Positions 6,680-14,408 of a stretch of DNA of 18,104 nucleotides are shown here, in pieces; the first letter of the stretch is position 1; every line of letters begins with the position of its first letter. The notes beneath the pieces are model-generated. The model was not told the origin of the DNA, did not search any database, and saw only the letters and a list, made by a program, of their open reading frames with translations. Source of the DNA: an uncultured Collinsella sp. (GTDB taxonomy: Bacteria; Actinomycetota; Coriobacteriia; Coriobacteriales; Coriobacteriaceae); the NCBI GenBank assembly GCA_902476475.1, contig CABSDO010000038.1:1-18104 (forward strand), written 5' to 3'. The translations under genes and the position numbers were made by a program.

Positions 6680-8910
6680 GTGGCACACAACGAACCGGAG
6701 GCAAGCCTCCAAGACCAGCGTAGTCAAGGCGGGCATGGAGCCATTCCCCTCTCCGCTGGCATGCTGCTCGTTACGCTCGGCGTCGTCTATGGTGACATCG
6801 GCACGAGCCCCATGTACACCATGAAATCAATCGTCGCCAACAACGGCGGCATCGGCACCGTCAGCGAGGACATGATCCTGGGCGCGCTCTCGCTCGTCAT
6901 CTGGACCATGACGCTCGTGACCACGGTCAAGTACGTGGTAATTGCCATAAGGCCGACAACCACAACGAAGGCGGCATCTTCGCCCTGTTCAGCCTCGTTC
7001 GCAAGGTGGCGCCGTGGCTGATTCTCCCCGCCATGATCGGCGGTGCGGCACTGCTTGCCGACGGCATCCTCACCCCCGCCGTCACGGTTACCACGGCCAT
7101 CGAGGGTCTGCGCACCATCGAATGGGGCCATGCGCTGCTGGGCGACGGCCAGACCAACGTCATCATCATTACCATCATCATTATCTGCGGTCTGTTTGCC
7201 ATGCAGCGCGCCGGCACCTCGTCAATCGGCAAGCTCTTCGGTCCGCTCATGACGCTATGGTTCCTGTTCCTGGCGGGCGCCGGCTTGTTCAACATGCTCG
7301 GCAACCTGTCCATCTTGCGCGCACTCAACCCCATCCGCGGCATCATGTTCCTGTTCTCGCCCATCAACCACTCGGGCATCATGGTGCTCGGCTTTGTCTT
7401 TCTGTCGACGACCGGCGCCGAGGCGCTCTATTCGGACATGGGTCACGTGGGCAAGGCTAACATTTACGCATCCTGGCCGTTCGTAAAGGCGGCGCTCATC
7501 CTTAACTATCTGGGTCAGGGCGCTTGGCTGCTCGCCAACAACTCCAATCCCCAGATGCTCGCGATGGACATCGTCAACCCGTTCTACATGATGCTTCCCG
7601 AGCCCCTGCGCCCCCTTGCCATCGTGCTTTCGGCCGTGGCGGCCATCATCGCCTCGCAGGCGCTCATCACCGGCTCGTTCTCGCTGGTATCCGAGGCCAC
7701 GCGTCTCAACCTTATGCCGCATCTGCGCATCCACTACCCCAGCGACACCAAGGGCCAGCTCTATATTCCGCTCGTCAACAACATCATGTGGGTCGGCTGC
7801 ATCTTCATCGTGCTGCTATTCCAGAACTCTGAGCGCATGGAAAGCGCCTATGGCCTCGCCATCACCGTGACCATGCTCATGACCACCACACTGCTGACGA
7901 GCTATATCGCCGGCATCCTCAAGCACAAGCTGGGTGCCTGCGTCTTCGCCCTGCTCTTTGGTGCCATTGAGCTGTGCTTCTTCGCTTCGTGCCTCACTAT
8001 GTTCTTTAACGGCGGCTACGTCATGATCTTCCTGGCCGCGCTGCTGTTTGGCCTTATGTATGTGTGGCGCCGCGGCACCGCCATCGAGCGCACGCAAACG
8101 ATCCTGTTGCCCGTCTCCAAGTACATCGACCAGCTCAATCGTCTGCGCAATGACGAGACCTACCCCGTGCTCGCCGACAATCTGGTGTTCCTCACCAACA
8201 GCCCCGATCCGCTCACGCTCGACCGCGACGTGCTCTATTCCATCCTGGACAAGCATCCCAAGCGCGCCAAGGCATATTGGTTCATCAACGTGCACGTTAC
8301 CGACGAGCCCTATACACACGAGTATTCCGTCGAGACCTTTGGCACGGACTTTTTGTTCCGCGTGCGCCTGGACCTGGGCTTTAAGGTCAACCAGCGCATC
8401 AACGCCTATCTGCGCCAGATCGTTGGCGACCTGATGGCATCGGGTGAGTTGCCGCCGCAGCATCACACCTACTCTATCTACGAGACCCGCGGCAACGTGG
8501 GCGACTTCCGTTTTTGCATGCTGCGCAAGATGCTTGCCCCCGAAACGGACATCAACCGCAACGACCACCGTGTGATGGCCATCAAGTACGCCGTCCGCCG
8601 CGCCTGCGGAAGCCCGGCACGTTGGTATGGTCTCGAGAACTCGGCCATCATCATTGAGTACGTACCACTCTTTGCCCGCATGCGTCCGGCAGTCAAACTC
8701 ATTCGCACCCAGGTGCCGCTCGAGATCCTGATCGAAGAGGCCGAGGAAATGGAAGTCGACATCTTCTCGGACGACCTGGTCAACGGCAACGAAGCCGGTA
8801 AGGACATGAACGTCGATCCCACCGAGCTGCTCGAGAGCGTCGCCGATACGCCCGAACAGCAACAGCTCGACGGCCTCGAGAGCGAACAACTCAACGACGC
8901 CAACTTCTAG
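6680..8910 (+). pseudogene. kup: Kup/Trk-type potassium uptake transporter, frameshifted near 6951
   Basis: Kup proteins are proton-coupled potassium importers with about 12 helices and a long cytosolic C-terminus. The first part carries the signature LGVVYGDIGTSPMYTMKSI and runs to VKYVVIAIR. The frame then drifts and stops at 7019-7021. Reading one base back from G6952 restores the conserved ADNHNEGGIFALFSLVRK and joins the second frame, which continues with GADGILTPAVTV-like LLADGILTPAVTVTTAIEG, ETSTGAEALYSDMGHVG-like STTGAEALYSDMGHVG, and ends at 8910. One G appears missing from the GG at 6951-6952. Restored, the protein would be about 743 residues. The GTG at 6680, five bases after AAGGGAG, is the preferred start (ATG at 6662 is the alternative). 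It may be a true inactivating mutation or a sequencing error; the rest of the gene shows no decay. Confidence 0.88.
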
Positions 8911-8932
8911 CGACGTCACAAATCGACGACAA

Positions 8933-8969
8933 CGGTCCCGCATCTTATGGGAGATGCGGGACCGCTTTG
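8933..8969. terminator. Strong stem-loop terminator between convergent kup and bile-salt-hydrolase-like genes
   Basis: A perfect 13-bp stem, CGGTCCCGCATCT (8933-8945) with AGATGCGGGACCG (8952-8964), encloses a six-base loop and is followed by CTTTGC. It lies 22 bases after the kup stop. On the minus strand it lies 25 bases after the stop of the convergent gene, so it probably serves both. Confidence 0.8.
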
Positions 8970-8989
8970 CATTGCAGTAAAGCTATCGG

Positions 8990-9955
8990 CTACGAACGGC
9001 GCGGCTCGGGAACCACGAGCCTATCGGGGCTCGCGCCCTCGGCATCCATCAGGCTCACGTAGCGAATCGACGGATCCCCATACATCGCGTAGTAATAATT
9101 GCCCGTGCGCGCGCTAAAGCATCCGGTATAGATAGTCTTCTCGAACTTGCCATCGCCCATCCTGGACGCCCCCTCAATCATCACCACGCCCTCGAGTGAA
9201 CGGAACATGCGGACGACGTTTTCGGTCTCGCTCTCCTTTTGCGGGTAATTGGCATTGAGGTACGCCGCCTTTACAAAACGGCTCGGCGAATAGCAGTCAC
9301 CCGGAATACCGCGCATGCCGGCACCCGCGCCATAGGGCTTGAGCTCGGCGCCACGCCATGTCGCCGTCTGCGGAAAATCGCTTGTGGCCGTGATATAGGT
9401 GCGCAGGTTTTCCATGTGCCACGGGAAGGTGGGCTGATTGGCAAGGGTATCGACCGGATCGTCGTATACATGCAGGCCGTCAGCCATCATCTCGACCACG
9501 ATGCTACGCTGGCTGTCGCCGATAATCCAATGGAGCAGCGACACGCCCAGCCCCTCTCCTGCAGATTTGGCAACAATCACCGTGTCGCGCAGCGCGGCCT
9601 CGACCTCATCGACCGTCGAGAACGTCGCTGCCACCCACAGGGGAAACTCATAGGCCGCGATATTGGTCTTTCCATCAACCGGCCCCTCGGCATACTCGGC
9701 ATAACCCGGGAAATTGAGACCCGCCACGGCGAGGCCCGCATCGTTGCCGCAGTCGAAGAACATAGGGTAGTTCTTGTAATCGATGCACATACCGATCACC
9801 GCGTGTGCCGCTGTCGCGTCATCGATAAACGAATACGGAATGTGAAACCCGCACGGCATCACGCGAACCTGTTGGCCGTAGTCAAAGCTCCAGTCGAGGT
9901 TGCGGCCCAGATACATGTGGCCAGAATTATCGGTAAATCGAATACTCGTACACAT
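8990..9955 (-). CDS. bsh: Choloylglycine hydrolase family protein (bile salt hydrolase-like)
   Basis: This is a 321-residue N-terminal-nucleophile hydrolase. The ATG at 9955 is fixed by AGGAGG four bases upstream and by the family rule that Cys follows the initiator Met, becoming the nucleophile after Met removal. All six residues known from bile salt hydrolases are in place: Cys2, Arg18, Asp21, Asn81 (in LNFPGYAEY), Asn173 (in LANQPTF) and Arg226 (in YSPSRF). The enzyme is expected in the cytoplasm and to release taurine or glycine from conjugated bile acids; penicillin V acylase or another linear amide activity is the alternative. The LNFPGYAEY segment favours a bile salt hydrolase. It is a single gene, preceded by the terminator of the gene at 10200-10619. 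Confidence 0.88.
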   Translation of the reverse strand: MCTSIRFTDNSGHMYLGRNLDWSFDYGQQVRVMPCGFHIPYSFIDDATAAHAVIGMCIDYKNYPMFFDCGNDAGLAVAGLNFPGYAEYAEGPVDGKTNIAAYEFPLWVAATFSTVDEVEAALRDTVIVAKSAGEGLGVSLLHWIIGDSQRSIVVEMMADGLHVYDDPVDTLANQPTFPWHMENLRTYITATSDFPQTATWRGAELKPYGAGAGMRGIPGDCYSPSRFVKAAYLNANYPQKESETENVVRMFRSLEGVVMIEGASRMGDGKFEKTIYTGCFSARTGNYYYAMYGDPSIRYVSLMDAEGASPDRLVVPEPRRS

Positions 9956-10011
9956 AGCGCCTCCTAGCCTTACGTTCTTGCTAAGCTTATTGTCACCAAA
10001 CAAAAAGGCGC

Positions 10012-10054
10012 TAAACACAAAAGCCCGGACATGACAACAACGTCATACCCGGGC
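10012..10054 (-). terminator. Rho-independent terminator downstream of the second deformylase-like gene
   Basis: Read on the minus strand, AGCCCGG pairs with CCGGGCT and an inner TGAC/GTCA pair closes a GTTGTT loop, with a small internal mismatch. It is followed by TTTTGTGTTT. It separates the 10200-10619 transcript from the bile-salt-hydrolase-like gene. Confidence 0.75.
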
Positions 10055-10096
10055 TATTCAAGCAGGATAAACTCAACCAAGTTAACCCCGCAGGTC

Positions 10097-10205
10097 GTCT
10101 AAGGGGTCAAAGTGCCGCAGATTGCCACGAAAGAGGAGCGAAGCGTACTTAAGGTACGCGAGCGACGATTGAGCGGCAAGGTGCGGTGCTTTGGTCCCCT
10201 TAGAC
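10097..10205 (-). other. Structured 3' element of about 109 bases overlapping the stop codon of the second deformylase-like gene
   Basis: The ends are inverted copies: GTCTAAGGGG at 10097-10106 pairs perfectly with CCCCTTAGAC at 10196-10205. Pairing continues through CAAAG/CTTTG and CCGCA/TGCGG with small internal loops. Inside, TTGCC/GGCAA (10122-10126 with 10174-10178) and a terminal GCGTAC/GTACGC hairpin (10143-10148 with 10154-10159) form further stems. The 3' arm includes the last codon and the TAA stop of the deformylase-like gene. It could be an RNA structure in the 3' untranslated region, a small RNA, or a short inverted-repeat (MITE-like) insertion that supplied the stop codon. No flanking target duplication is seen. 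Confidence 0.55.
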
Positions 10206-10619
10206 CAACTTTCCTAGACAGTGGTCAATCATGTGTTGAATCATCTGCGCCTCGAAGCCCACAAAGTCCTGCTTGCGCTCGCGCATCTTGCCGTCGACGA
10301 TTACGTCATAAGCGACCTTGCACTTGATGTAGCGCGTGGACTTGGTGATCTCCTCGTGCGTCAGGCAGCTCTCCTCCATCTTGCTGGCACCCAGGCCAAA
10401 CACCAGGCGGGGGTTGTAGAGCACATGGGGCTCGCCGGCATCGTCCAGGTAGACGCAGACCTTCTTGGTGACGCCAATCTGGTTGGCGGCAAGGCAGCCG
10501 GCATCGTCGAGCGACTTGATGGTATCGATCAGGTCCTGTGCCACCGACTCGTCCTCGACGGTCGCGACCTCGCAACGCTGGGACAGAATAGCCTCGTCGT
10601 GGCAGAGCTCTTTAATCAT
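10200..10619 (-). CDS. Deformylase-like protein lacking the catalytic glutamate
   Basis: This is a 139-residue relative of the protein at 2466-2876. The ATG at 10619 has GGAGG four bases upstream; the in-frame ATG at 10631 would place that ribosome site inside the gene. Motif 1 is canonical, GCLAANQIG with Gln47. Motif 2 is altered to ESCLT, keeping ligand Cys85. Motif 3 reads QHMIDH (128-133), keeping both His ligands (129, 133) but replacing the catalytic Glu with Met130. The codon is plainly ATG on the minus strand. In known deformylases this Glu is essential, so the protein probably binds metal, perhaps also formyl-peptide, without hydrolysing it, or has another role. A TATACT -10-like box lies at 10658-10653. 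It is divergent from the purine permease. Confidence 0.85.
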   Translation of the reverse strand: MIKELCHDEAILSQRCEVATVEDESVAQDLIDTIKSLDDAGCLAANQIGVTKKVCVYLDDAGEPHVLYNPRLVFGLGASKMEESCLTHEEITKSTRYIKCKVAYDVIVDGKMRERKQDFVGFEAQMIQHMIDHCLGKLV

Positions 10620-10812
10620 ACGTTCCTCCATAGGGGTCGTTGTAACTGCTTAAGTATACGGTACCCACACATTTTCATACGGAAAATACCGCCCGTCCGC
10701 TACAAAGCGCCGAACATCAACATGTGAGGAACAGCAAGGTTGTAAAGGCGATATAGTGAATGAGTTCGTGTCAATCGGCCTAAACTCGGGGCCGAACAAG
10801 GAAAGGGTATGC

Positions 10813-12126
10813 ATGGACGAACTTTTTCACGTCAGTGAGCGCAAGTCCACAATCGGGACCGAACTTCGCGCTGGACTGACAACATTCCTGGCGATGGCCT
10901 ACATCATCGCCGTCAACCCCGCAGTGCTCTCGGGCGCCGGCATCGATGCGGGAGCACTCGCCTGCGCCACCTGCCTGGGCGCCGGCATCATGACCATCTG
11001 CATGGGCATCTTCGCCAACCGCCCGCTCGCCTGCGCTTCGGGCCTGGGCATCAACGCCATGATCGCGGGCATCGCCACCACCATGTGCGGCGGTGACTGG
11101 CACGTGGCCATGAGCGTTATCTTCCTCGAGGGTATCGTCATCTTGCTGCTCGTCCTGTGCGGCCTGCGCGAGGCCATTATGGACGCCATCCCCGTGGTCC
11201 TGCGCCACGCCATCTCGGTTGGCTTGGGCCTGTTTATCGCCATGATCGGCCTGTGCGACGCTGGCATCATCACCGCTGGCGCCGGTACGCTCGTCGGCTT
11301 GGGCGACATCGCCTCCCCCACCTTTATCGTCGGCATCATCTCCATCGTCGTGACGGTTGCCCTGGCTTCCCGCAACGTGCCGGGCTCGCTGCTCATCGGC
11401 ATCATCGTCGCCGTTATCGCCGGTATCCCGCTGGGCGTCACCCACGCCCCCGAGGGCCTCATCGCACCGCTCGACTTCTCGACCTTTGGCGCCCCGTTTG
11501 CTAGCACCGCCGATGGCAACATGGCCATCGTGAAGGTTCTGACCGACCCGATGCTGCTCGTCGTTGCCTTCTCGCTGCTCATGAGTGACTTCTTCGACAC
11601 CATGGGCACCGCGATGGCCGTCGCCAAGCAGGGCGAGTTCTTGACCGAGGACGGCAATGTCGAGGACATCCGTCCCATCCTGGTCGTCGACTCCGTGGCC
11701 GCTGCTGCCGGTGGCTTTATGGGCGTCTCCTCCATCACCACCTTCGTCGAGTCCACCTCTGGCGCTGCCGACGGTGGCCGCACGGGCCTCACCTCCGTTA
11801 CCACCGGCGTGCTGTTCATTCTCGCCGCGTTCTTCTCCCCCATCGTCACCATCGTTTCCAGCGCCGCCACCTGCGGTGCCCTGGTCTACGTCGGTTACCT
11901 CATGATGAGCGAGGCCTCCGAGATCGACTGGTCCGACGTGTCGCAGGGTTTCCCAGCGTTCATGATTGTCGCCGGCGTTCCCTTCACCTACTCCATCTCT
12001 GCCGGCATTGGCCTGGGCTTTATCGCCTACGTGATTGTCGCGCTCTTTAAGGGCGAGGCCTCCAAGATCAAGCCGCTCATGTGGATCGCAGCCCTTGCCT
12101 TCCTCGTCTACTTCTTTGTAGCGTAA
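10813..12126 (+). CDS. NCS2-family purine permease, AzgA-like (adenine/guanine/hypoxanthine)
   Basis: This is a 437-residue membrane transporter of the AzgA branch of nucleobase-cation symporter-2, expected to import purine bases with protons. Branch signatures are visible: AGLTTFLAMAYIIAVNP near the N-terminus (about residues 20-36), the LACASGLGINAM loop, MSDFFDTMGTAMAVAKQ in the middle, and VSSITTFVESTSGAADGGRTGLTSV, which corresponds to the substrate-binding helix region. The ATG at 10813 follows GGAAAGGG by five bases and starts at the usual position ahead of helix 1. An open frame 19 codons longer has no ribosome site. No purine riboswitch core was found in the 193-base upstream region. 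It is followed by a strong terminator. With the uracil permease at the window end, the region can take up both classes of base. Confidence 0.9.
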   Translation: MDELFHVSERKSTIGTELRAGLTTFLAMAYIIAVNPAVLSGAGIDAGALACATCLGAGIMTICMGIFANRPLACASGLGINAMIAGIATTMCGGDWHVAMSVIFLEGIVILLLVLCGLREAIMDAIPVVLRHAISVGLGLFIAMIGLCDAGIITAGAGTLVGLGDIASPTFIVGIISIVVTVALASRNVPGSLLIGIIVAVIAGIPLGVTHAPEGLIAPLDFSTFGAPFASTADGNMAIVKVLTDPMLLVVAFSLLMSDFFDTMGTAMAVAKQGEFLTEDGNVEDIRPILVVDSVAAAAGGFMGVSSITTFVESTSGAADGGRTGLTSVTTGVLFILAAFFSPIVTIVSSAATCGALVYVGYLMMSEASEIDWSDVSQGFPAFMIVAGVPFTYSISAGIGLGFIAYVIVALFKGEASKIKPLMWIAALAFLVYFFVA

Positions 12127-12154
12127 CGGCAAAGCTGCCAAAGCAGAACGCCAA

Positions 12155-12193
12155 AGCGCGGAGTCGCATCGAGCGGCTCCGCGCTTTTCTTTT
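12155..12193 (+). terminator. Rho-independent terminator of the purine permease gene
   Basis: AGCGCGGAGTCGC (12155-12167) and GCGGCTCCGCGCT (12173-12185) form a 13-bp stem with one G-T pair and a five-base loop, followed by TTTTCTTTT. It lies 28 bases after the stop. A degenerate copy without the T-run lies at about 14230-14260, part of the duplication described below. Confidence 0.85.
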
Positions 12194-12236
12194 AAGCCCA
12201 GGCAACGCACGGACGCGCGATATATTGCTTCCCAAG

Positions 12237-12318
12237 TTTTGGACATTTTGCCCTCCAAACGGCACTACCGCCGGCTACATCCTGCAGATATGCTGGGCGT
12301 AATCGCATAGGCCCTATG
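12237..12318 (+). promoter_or_regulatory. Conserved leader of surface-protein gene 1 (two dyads)
   Basis: The 39 bases at 12237-12275 are unchanged in the second copy and contain TTTGGA (12238-12243), ten bases, TCCAAA (12254-12259), an operator-like inverted repeat. Nearer the gene, CATAGG-C-CCTATG (12306-12318) forms a second palindrome just before the ribosome site. Preservation while flanking bases diverged suggests selected regulatory sites. No promoter hexamers are convincing. Confidence 0.5.
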
Positions 12319-12333
12319 AGGATGGGAGTAACC

Positions 12334-14106
12334 ATGGCCGCCTTGTTCACGACCCCCAAGCGCAATGACAAAACCTCTGGAGCCCATTTTGTCGAGCCCG
12401 ACGTGCGCCGTCGCACGCTGCTCGCACACGGCAGCTGGCGCCGCGTGACACGCCGCATCGTTGTAGGCGCCGTATGCGCGCTTACGGTGAGCTCGTTGCT
12501 CATGCCGAGCATCTCGCTTGCCGCCGAATGGATCGACGTTGGCGGCACCCAGTACAACGCCGGCACTGCAGCGGGCGACGAGGCCGGCACCTGGGCCTGG
12601 GACGGCGCCGACGACATGAAGCTCAACGGCTATAACGGCGGCGCGATCGAGGCAGCGGGCAAGCCCAACCTGAGCTACGAGGGCAACAACACCGTCACTA
12701 ACGACGACGGCCGCGGCATCAAGGTTAAGGATGGCGCGAACGAGAACGCCGAGCTTAATATTCAGGGCGACGCGTCCAGCACGCTCAACGTGACATCTTC
12801 TCGTGACGCCATCACTTCCGTCGGCAACATCAACATCGACGGCGCTGGCACTGTCAACGCCACGAGCACCGAGCACGATGCCATCGATGCCGGGGGCGAT
12901 GTCACCATCAAGGGCTCGGGAAACGTTAACGCCACGGGCGATTCGGATGGCATCAGGGCCGACGGCAACATCACGATCGACAGCAGCGGAACCGTCACCG
13001 CCAAGGCCACCGAGGATCAGGGTATCGATGCTAACGAGAACCTCATCATAAAGGGCGGCGGCAAGGTAGAGGCAAGCTCTATCAAAGACAATGCGATTTG
13101 GGCCGACGACAACATCGAGATCTCGGGTGGCAGCCAGGTCAAGGCAAGCTCCGAGGAAGACGCCGCCATCGACGGTAAAAACAGCCTCACGGTCACGAAC
13201 GCTTCCCTCAACGCAAGTGGCGTTGGGTATGGCATCTATGTCTACAAGGGCATCACGCTCGATGGCGCGACCGTGACGGTCCGCGCAAGCTCAGATGGCG
13301 GGGAAGTCAGCGCACTCTTCACCGATGAGGACGACATCGTCATCAAGAACGGCTCGACTGTGGATGCGCTCGCAGAAGGCAGGTTCTCGGTTGCAATCTC
13401 CACCAGTAATTTCTACTCCGGCGAAGCGGGTGGCCATATCTACATCAGCGACTCCGTTGTCAAGGCCATAGCCCGCTATGCCGAGACCGGCGGCGACGGC
13501 CCCGACCACTACAGTGGAGACCAAAACGACGAAATCATCCCTGAGTCCGAGGGCCTGAACATCGGCATCTTCGCGCAGACCAGCGAGGGCATCACGCCCG
13601 CGACCATCTCGATCGCCCGCAGCAGGGTCACGGCCGAGGGAGACACGGCGGCAATCTTCGCCCTTGCCATGAGCGCGGACGGCAAGGCGATCGGCACCAT
13701 CGAAATCAAGGACGCCATCATCCAGGCGCCTGCAGGCGGCAAAGTCATTGACTATCGCAACAAGGAAGAGCTCAGCGACGGCATCGTCTACGAGGCGGGG
13801 CAGACCATCGGCACGGGCGACGCCACGGTCGACTCCCCCTACGATGAAGCTGTCGCCAAGAGCACGGTCATCGTGCCTCCCGAGGAGATCAAACCCGAGG
13901 AAAAGCCCGGCGAGACCAAGCCCGAGGGTTCCAAGTCCGAGGGCACGAAGACAACCAAGACCGTTGCAGTTGCAGCCACGGGAGCCAAGACCGTCGGCAA
14001 GCTCGCGGCAACCGGCGACGCCTCGAGCGCAGCCATCGTGGCAGCCGCCCTTGCGGGAACAGCCGCCATCGCCGTAGGCGCCGGGGGGAGCCGCAAGCGC
14101 TCATAG
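12334..14106 (+). CDS. LAATG cell-wall-anchored beta-helix surface protein, copy 1
   Basis: This is a 590-residue secreted protein. The ATG at 12334 follows GGGAG by five bases and is the start shared with the second copy. A long basic n-region precedes a hydrophobic signal segment (about residues 41-63, likely cleavage near SLAA-EW). Residues about 135-345 consist of 22-27-residue repeats of the type NINIDGAGTVNAT...DAIDAGG, DVTIKGSGNVNAT...DGIRAD, NITIDSSGTVTAK...GIDAN, the pattern of a right-handed parallel beta-helix. It resembles the Cthe_2159-type carbohydrate-binding family, but that link is by pattern only. A Pro/Glu/Lys/Thr wall-spanning stretch (about 513-545) leads to LAATG (557-561), a hydrophobic segment and RKRS, a sorting signal of the LAXTG type. 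No sortase is encoded here. Likely role: surface binding to polysaccharide or host glycans. Confidence 0.85.
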   Translation: MAALFTTPKRNDKTSGAHFVEPDVRRRTLLAHGSWRRVTRRIVVGAVCALTVSSLLMPSISLAAEWIDVGGTQYNAGTAAGDEAGTWAWDGADDMKLNGYNGGAIEAAGKPNLSYEGNNTVTNDDGRGIKVKDGANENAELNIQGDASSTLNVTSSRDAITSVGNINIDGAGTVNATSTEHDAIDAGGDVTIKGSGNVNATGDSDGIRADGNITIDSSGTVTAKATEDQGIDANENLIIKGGGKVEASSIKDNAIWADDNIEISGGSQVKASSEEDAAIDGKNSLTVTNASLNASGVGYGIYVYKGITLDGATVTVRASSDGGEVSALFTDEDDIVIKNGSTVDALAEGRFSVAISTSNFYSGEAGGHIYISDSVVKAIARYAETGGDGPDHYSGDQNDEIIPESEGLNIGIFAQTSEGITPATISIARSRVTAEGDTAAIFALAMSADGKAIGTIEIKDAIIQAPAGGKVIDYRNKEELSDGIVYEAGQTIGTGDATVDSPYDEAVAKSTVIVPPEEIKPEEKPGETKPEGSKSEGTKTTKTVAVAATGAKTVGKLAATGDASSAAIVAAALAGTAAIAVGAGGSRKRS

Positions 14107-14164
14107 ACGCCCTTCATACACGAACCGACACTTTTAAAGCCGCCTAGTCCGCGCACCGTTTAGC

Positions 14165-14208
14165 AACGCCACCGCCGAGCTCCCCTCCAGCGGTGGCGTT
14201 TTCTGTTT
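14165..14208 (+). terminator. Terminator of surface-protein gene 1
   Basis: AACGCCACCGC (14165-14175) pairs perfectly with GCGGTGGCGTT (14190-14200) around a 14-base loop and is followed by TTCTGTTT. An identical stem follows gene 2. Confidence 0.85.
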
Positions 14209-14311
14209 GCACTCGTATGGCGCACACGCGAGCGGAGTCGCAACAAGCGGCTCCGCGCTTTGTGATTAATGCCCGACAACGCGTAGGTGCGCAGCTTATT
14301 CCTCTTCCGGA

Positions 14312-14392
14312 TTTTGGACATTTTGCCCTCCAAACGGCACTACCGCCGGCAACATCCAGCAGATACGCTGAATCTAGTCGTATAGGCCCTAT
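14312..14392 (+). promoter_or_regulatory. Conserved leader of surface-protein gene 2
   Basis: This is the second copy of the 39-base identical block (14312-14350) with the same TTTGGA-N10-TCCAAA dyad, and ATAGG-C-CCTAT at 14382-14392. The bases between the two blocks differ from copy 1. The shared elements imply the same control for both genes. Confidence 0.5.
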
Positions 14393-14408
14393 GAGAACGG
14401 AAGCAACC

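Larger units (their letters stand above)
14107..14408 (+). other. Intergenic region between the duplicated surface-protein genes
   Basis: These 302 bases hold the terminator of gene 1 (14165-14208), the duplication junction (about 14225-14232), a decayed copy of the purine-permease terminator hairpin (about 14230-14260), and the conserved leader of gene 2 (14312-14392). An open frame runs through the second half into gene 2, but the part before 14409 matches non-coding leader in copy 1 and is not coding. Confidence 0.7.

Noticed and set aside
6945..6960. Programmed -1 ribosomal frameshift as explanation for the split kup gene
   Set aside because: No X-XXY-YYZ slippery heptamer at the switch point and no reason for Kup to be regulated this way; a missing G is simpler.
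7816..8943. 375-codon minus-strand open frame opposite kup
   Set aside because: It overlaps the strong terminator hairpin at 8933-8964 and is antisense to conserved Kup sequence.
10620..10812. Purine riboswitch upstream of the AzgA-like permease
   Set aside because: The conserved core sequences of the purine aptamer are not found; only a weak CGGCC/GGCCG dyad is present.
10780..12258. 492-codon minus-strand open frame opposite the purine permease
   Set aside because: The Gly/Asp/His-rich translation is what the reverse complement of a GC-rich transporter gives; no family features or ribosome site.
14193..14408. 72-residue N-terminal extension of surface protein 2
   Set aside because: This stretch corresponds to non-coding leader in copy 1, and both proteins share the MAALFTTPKR start.
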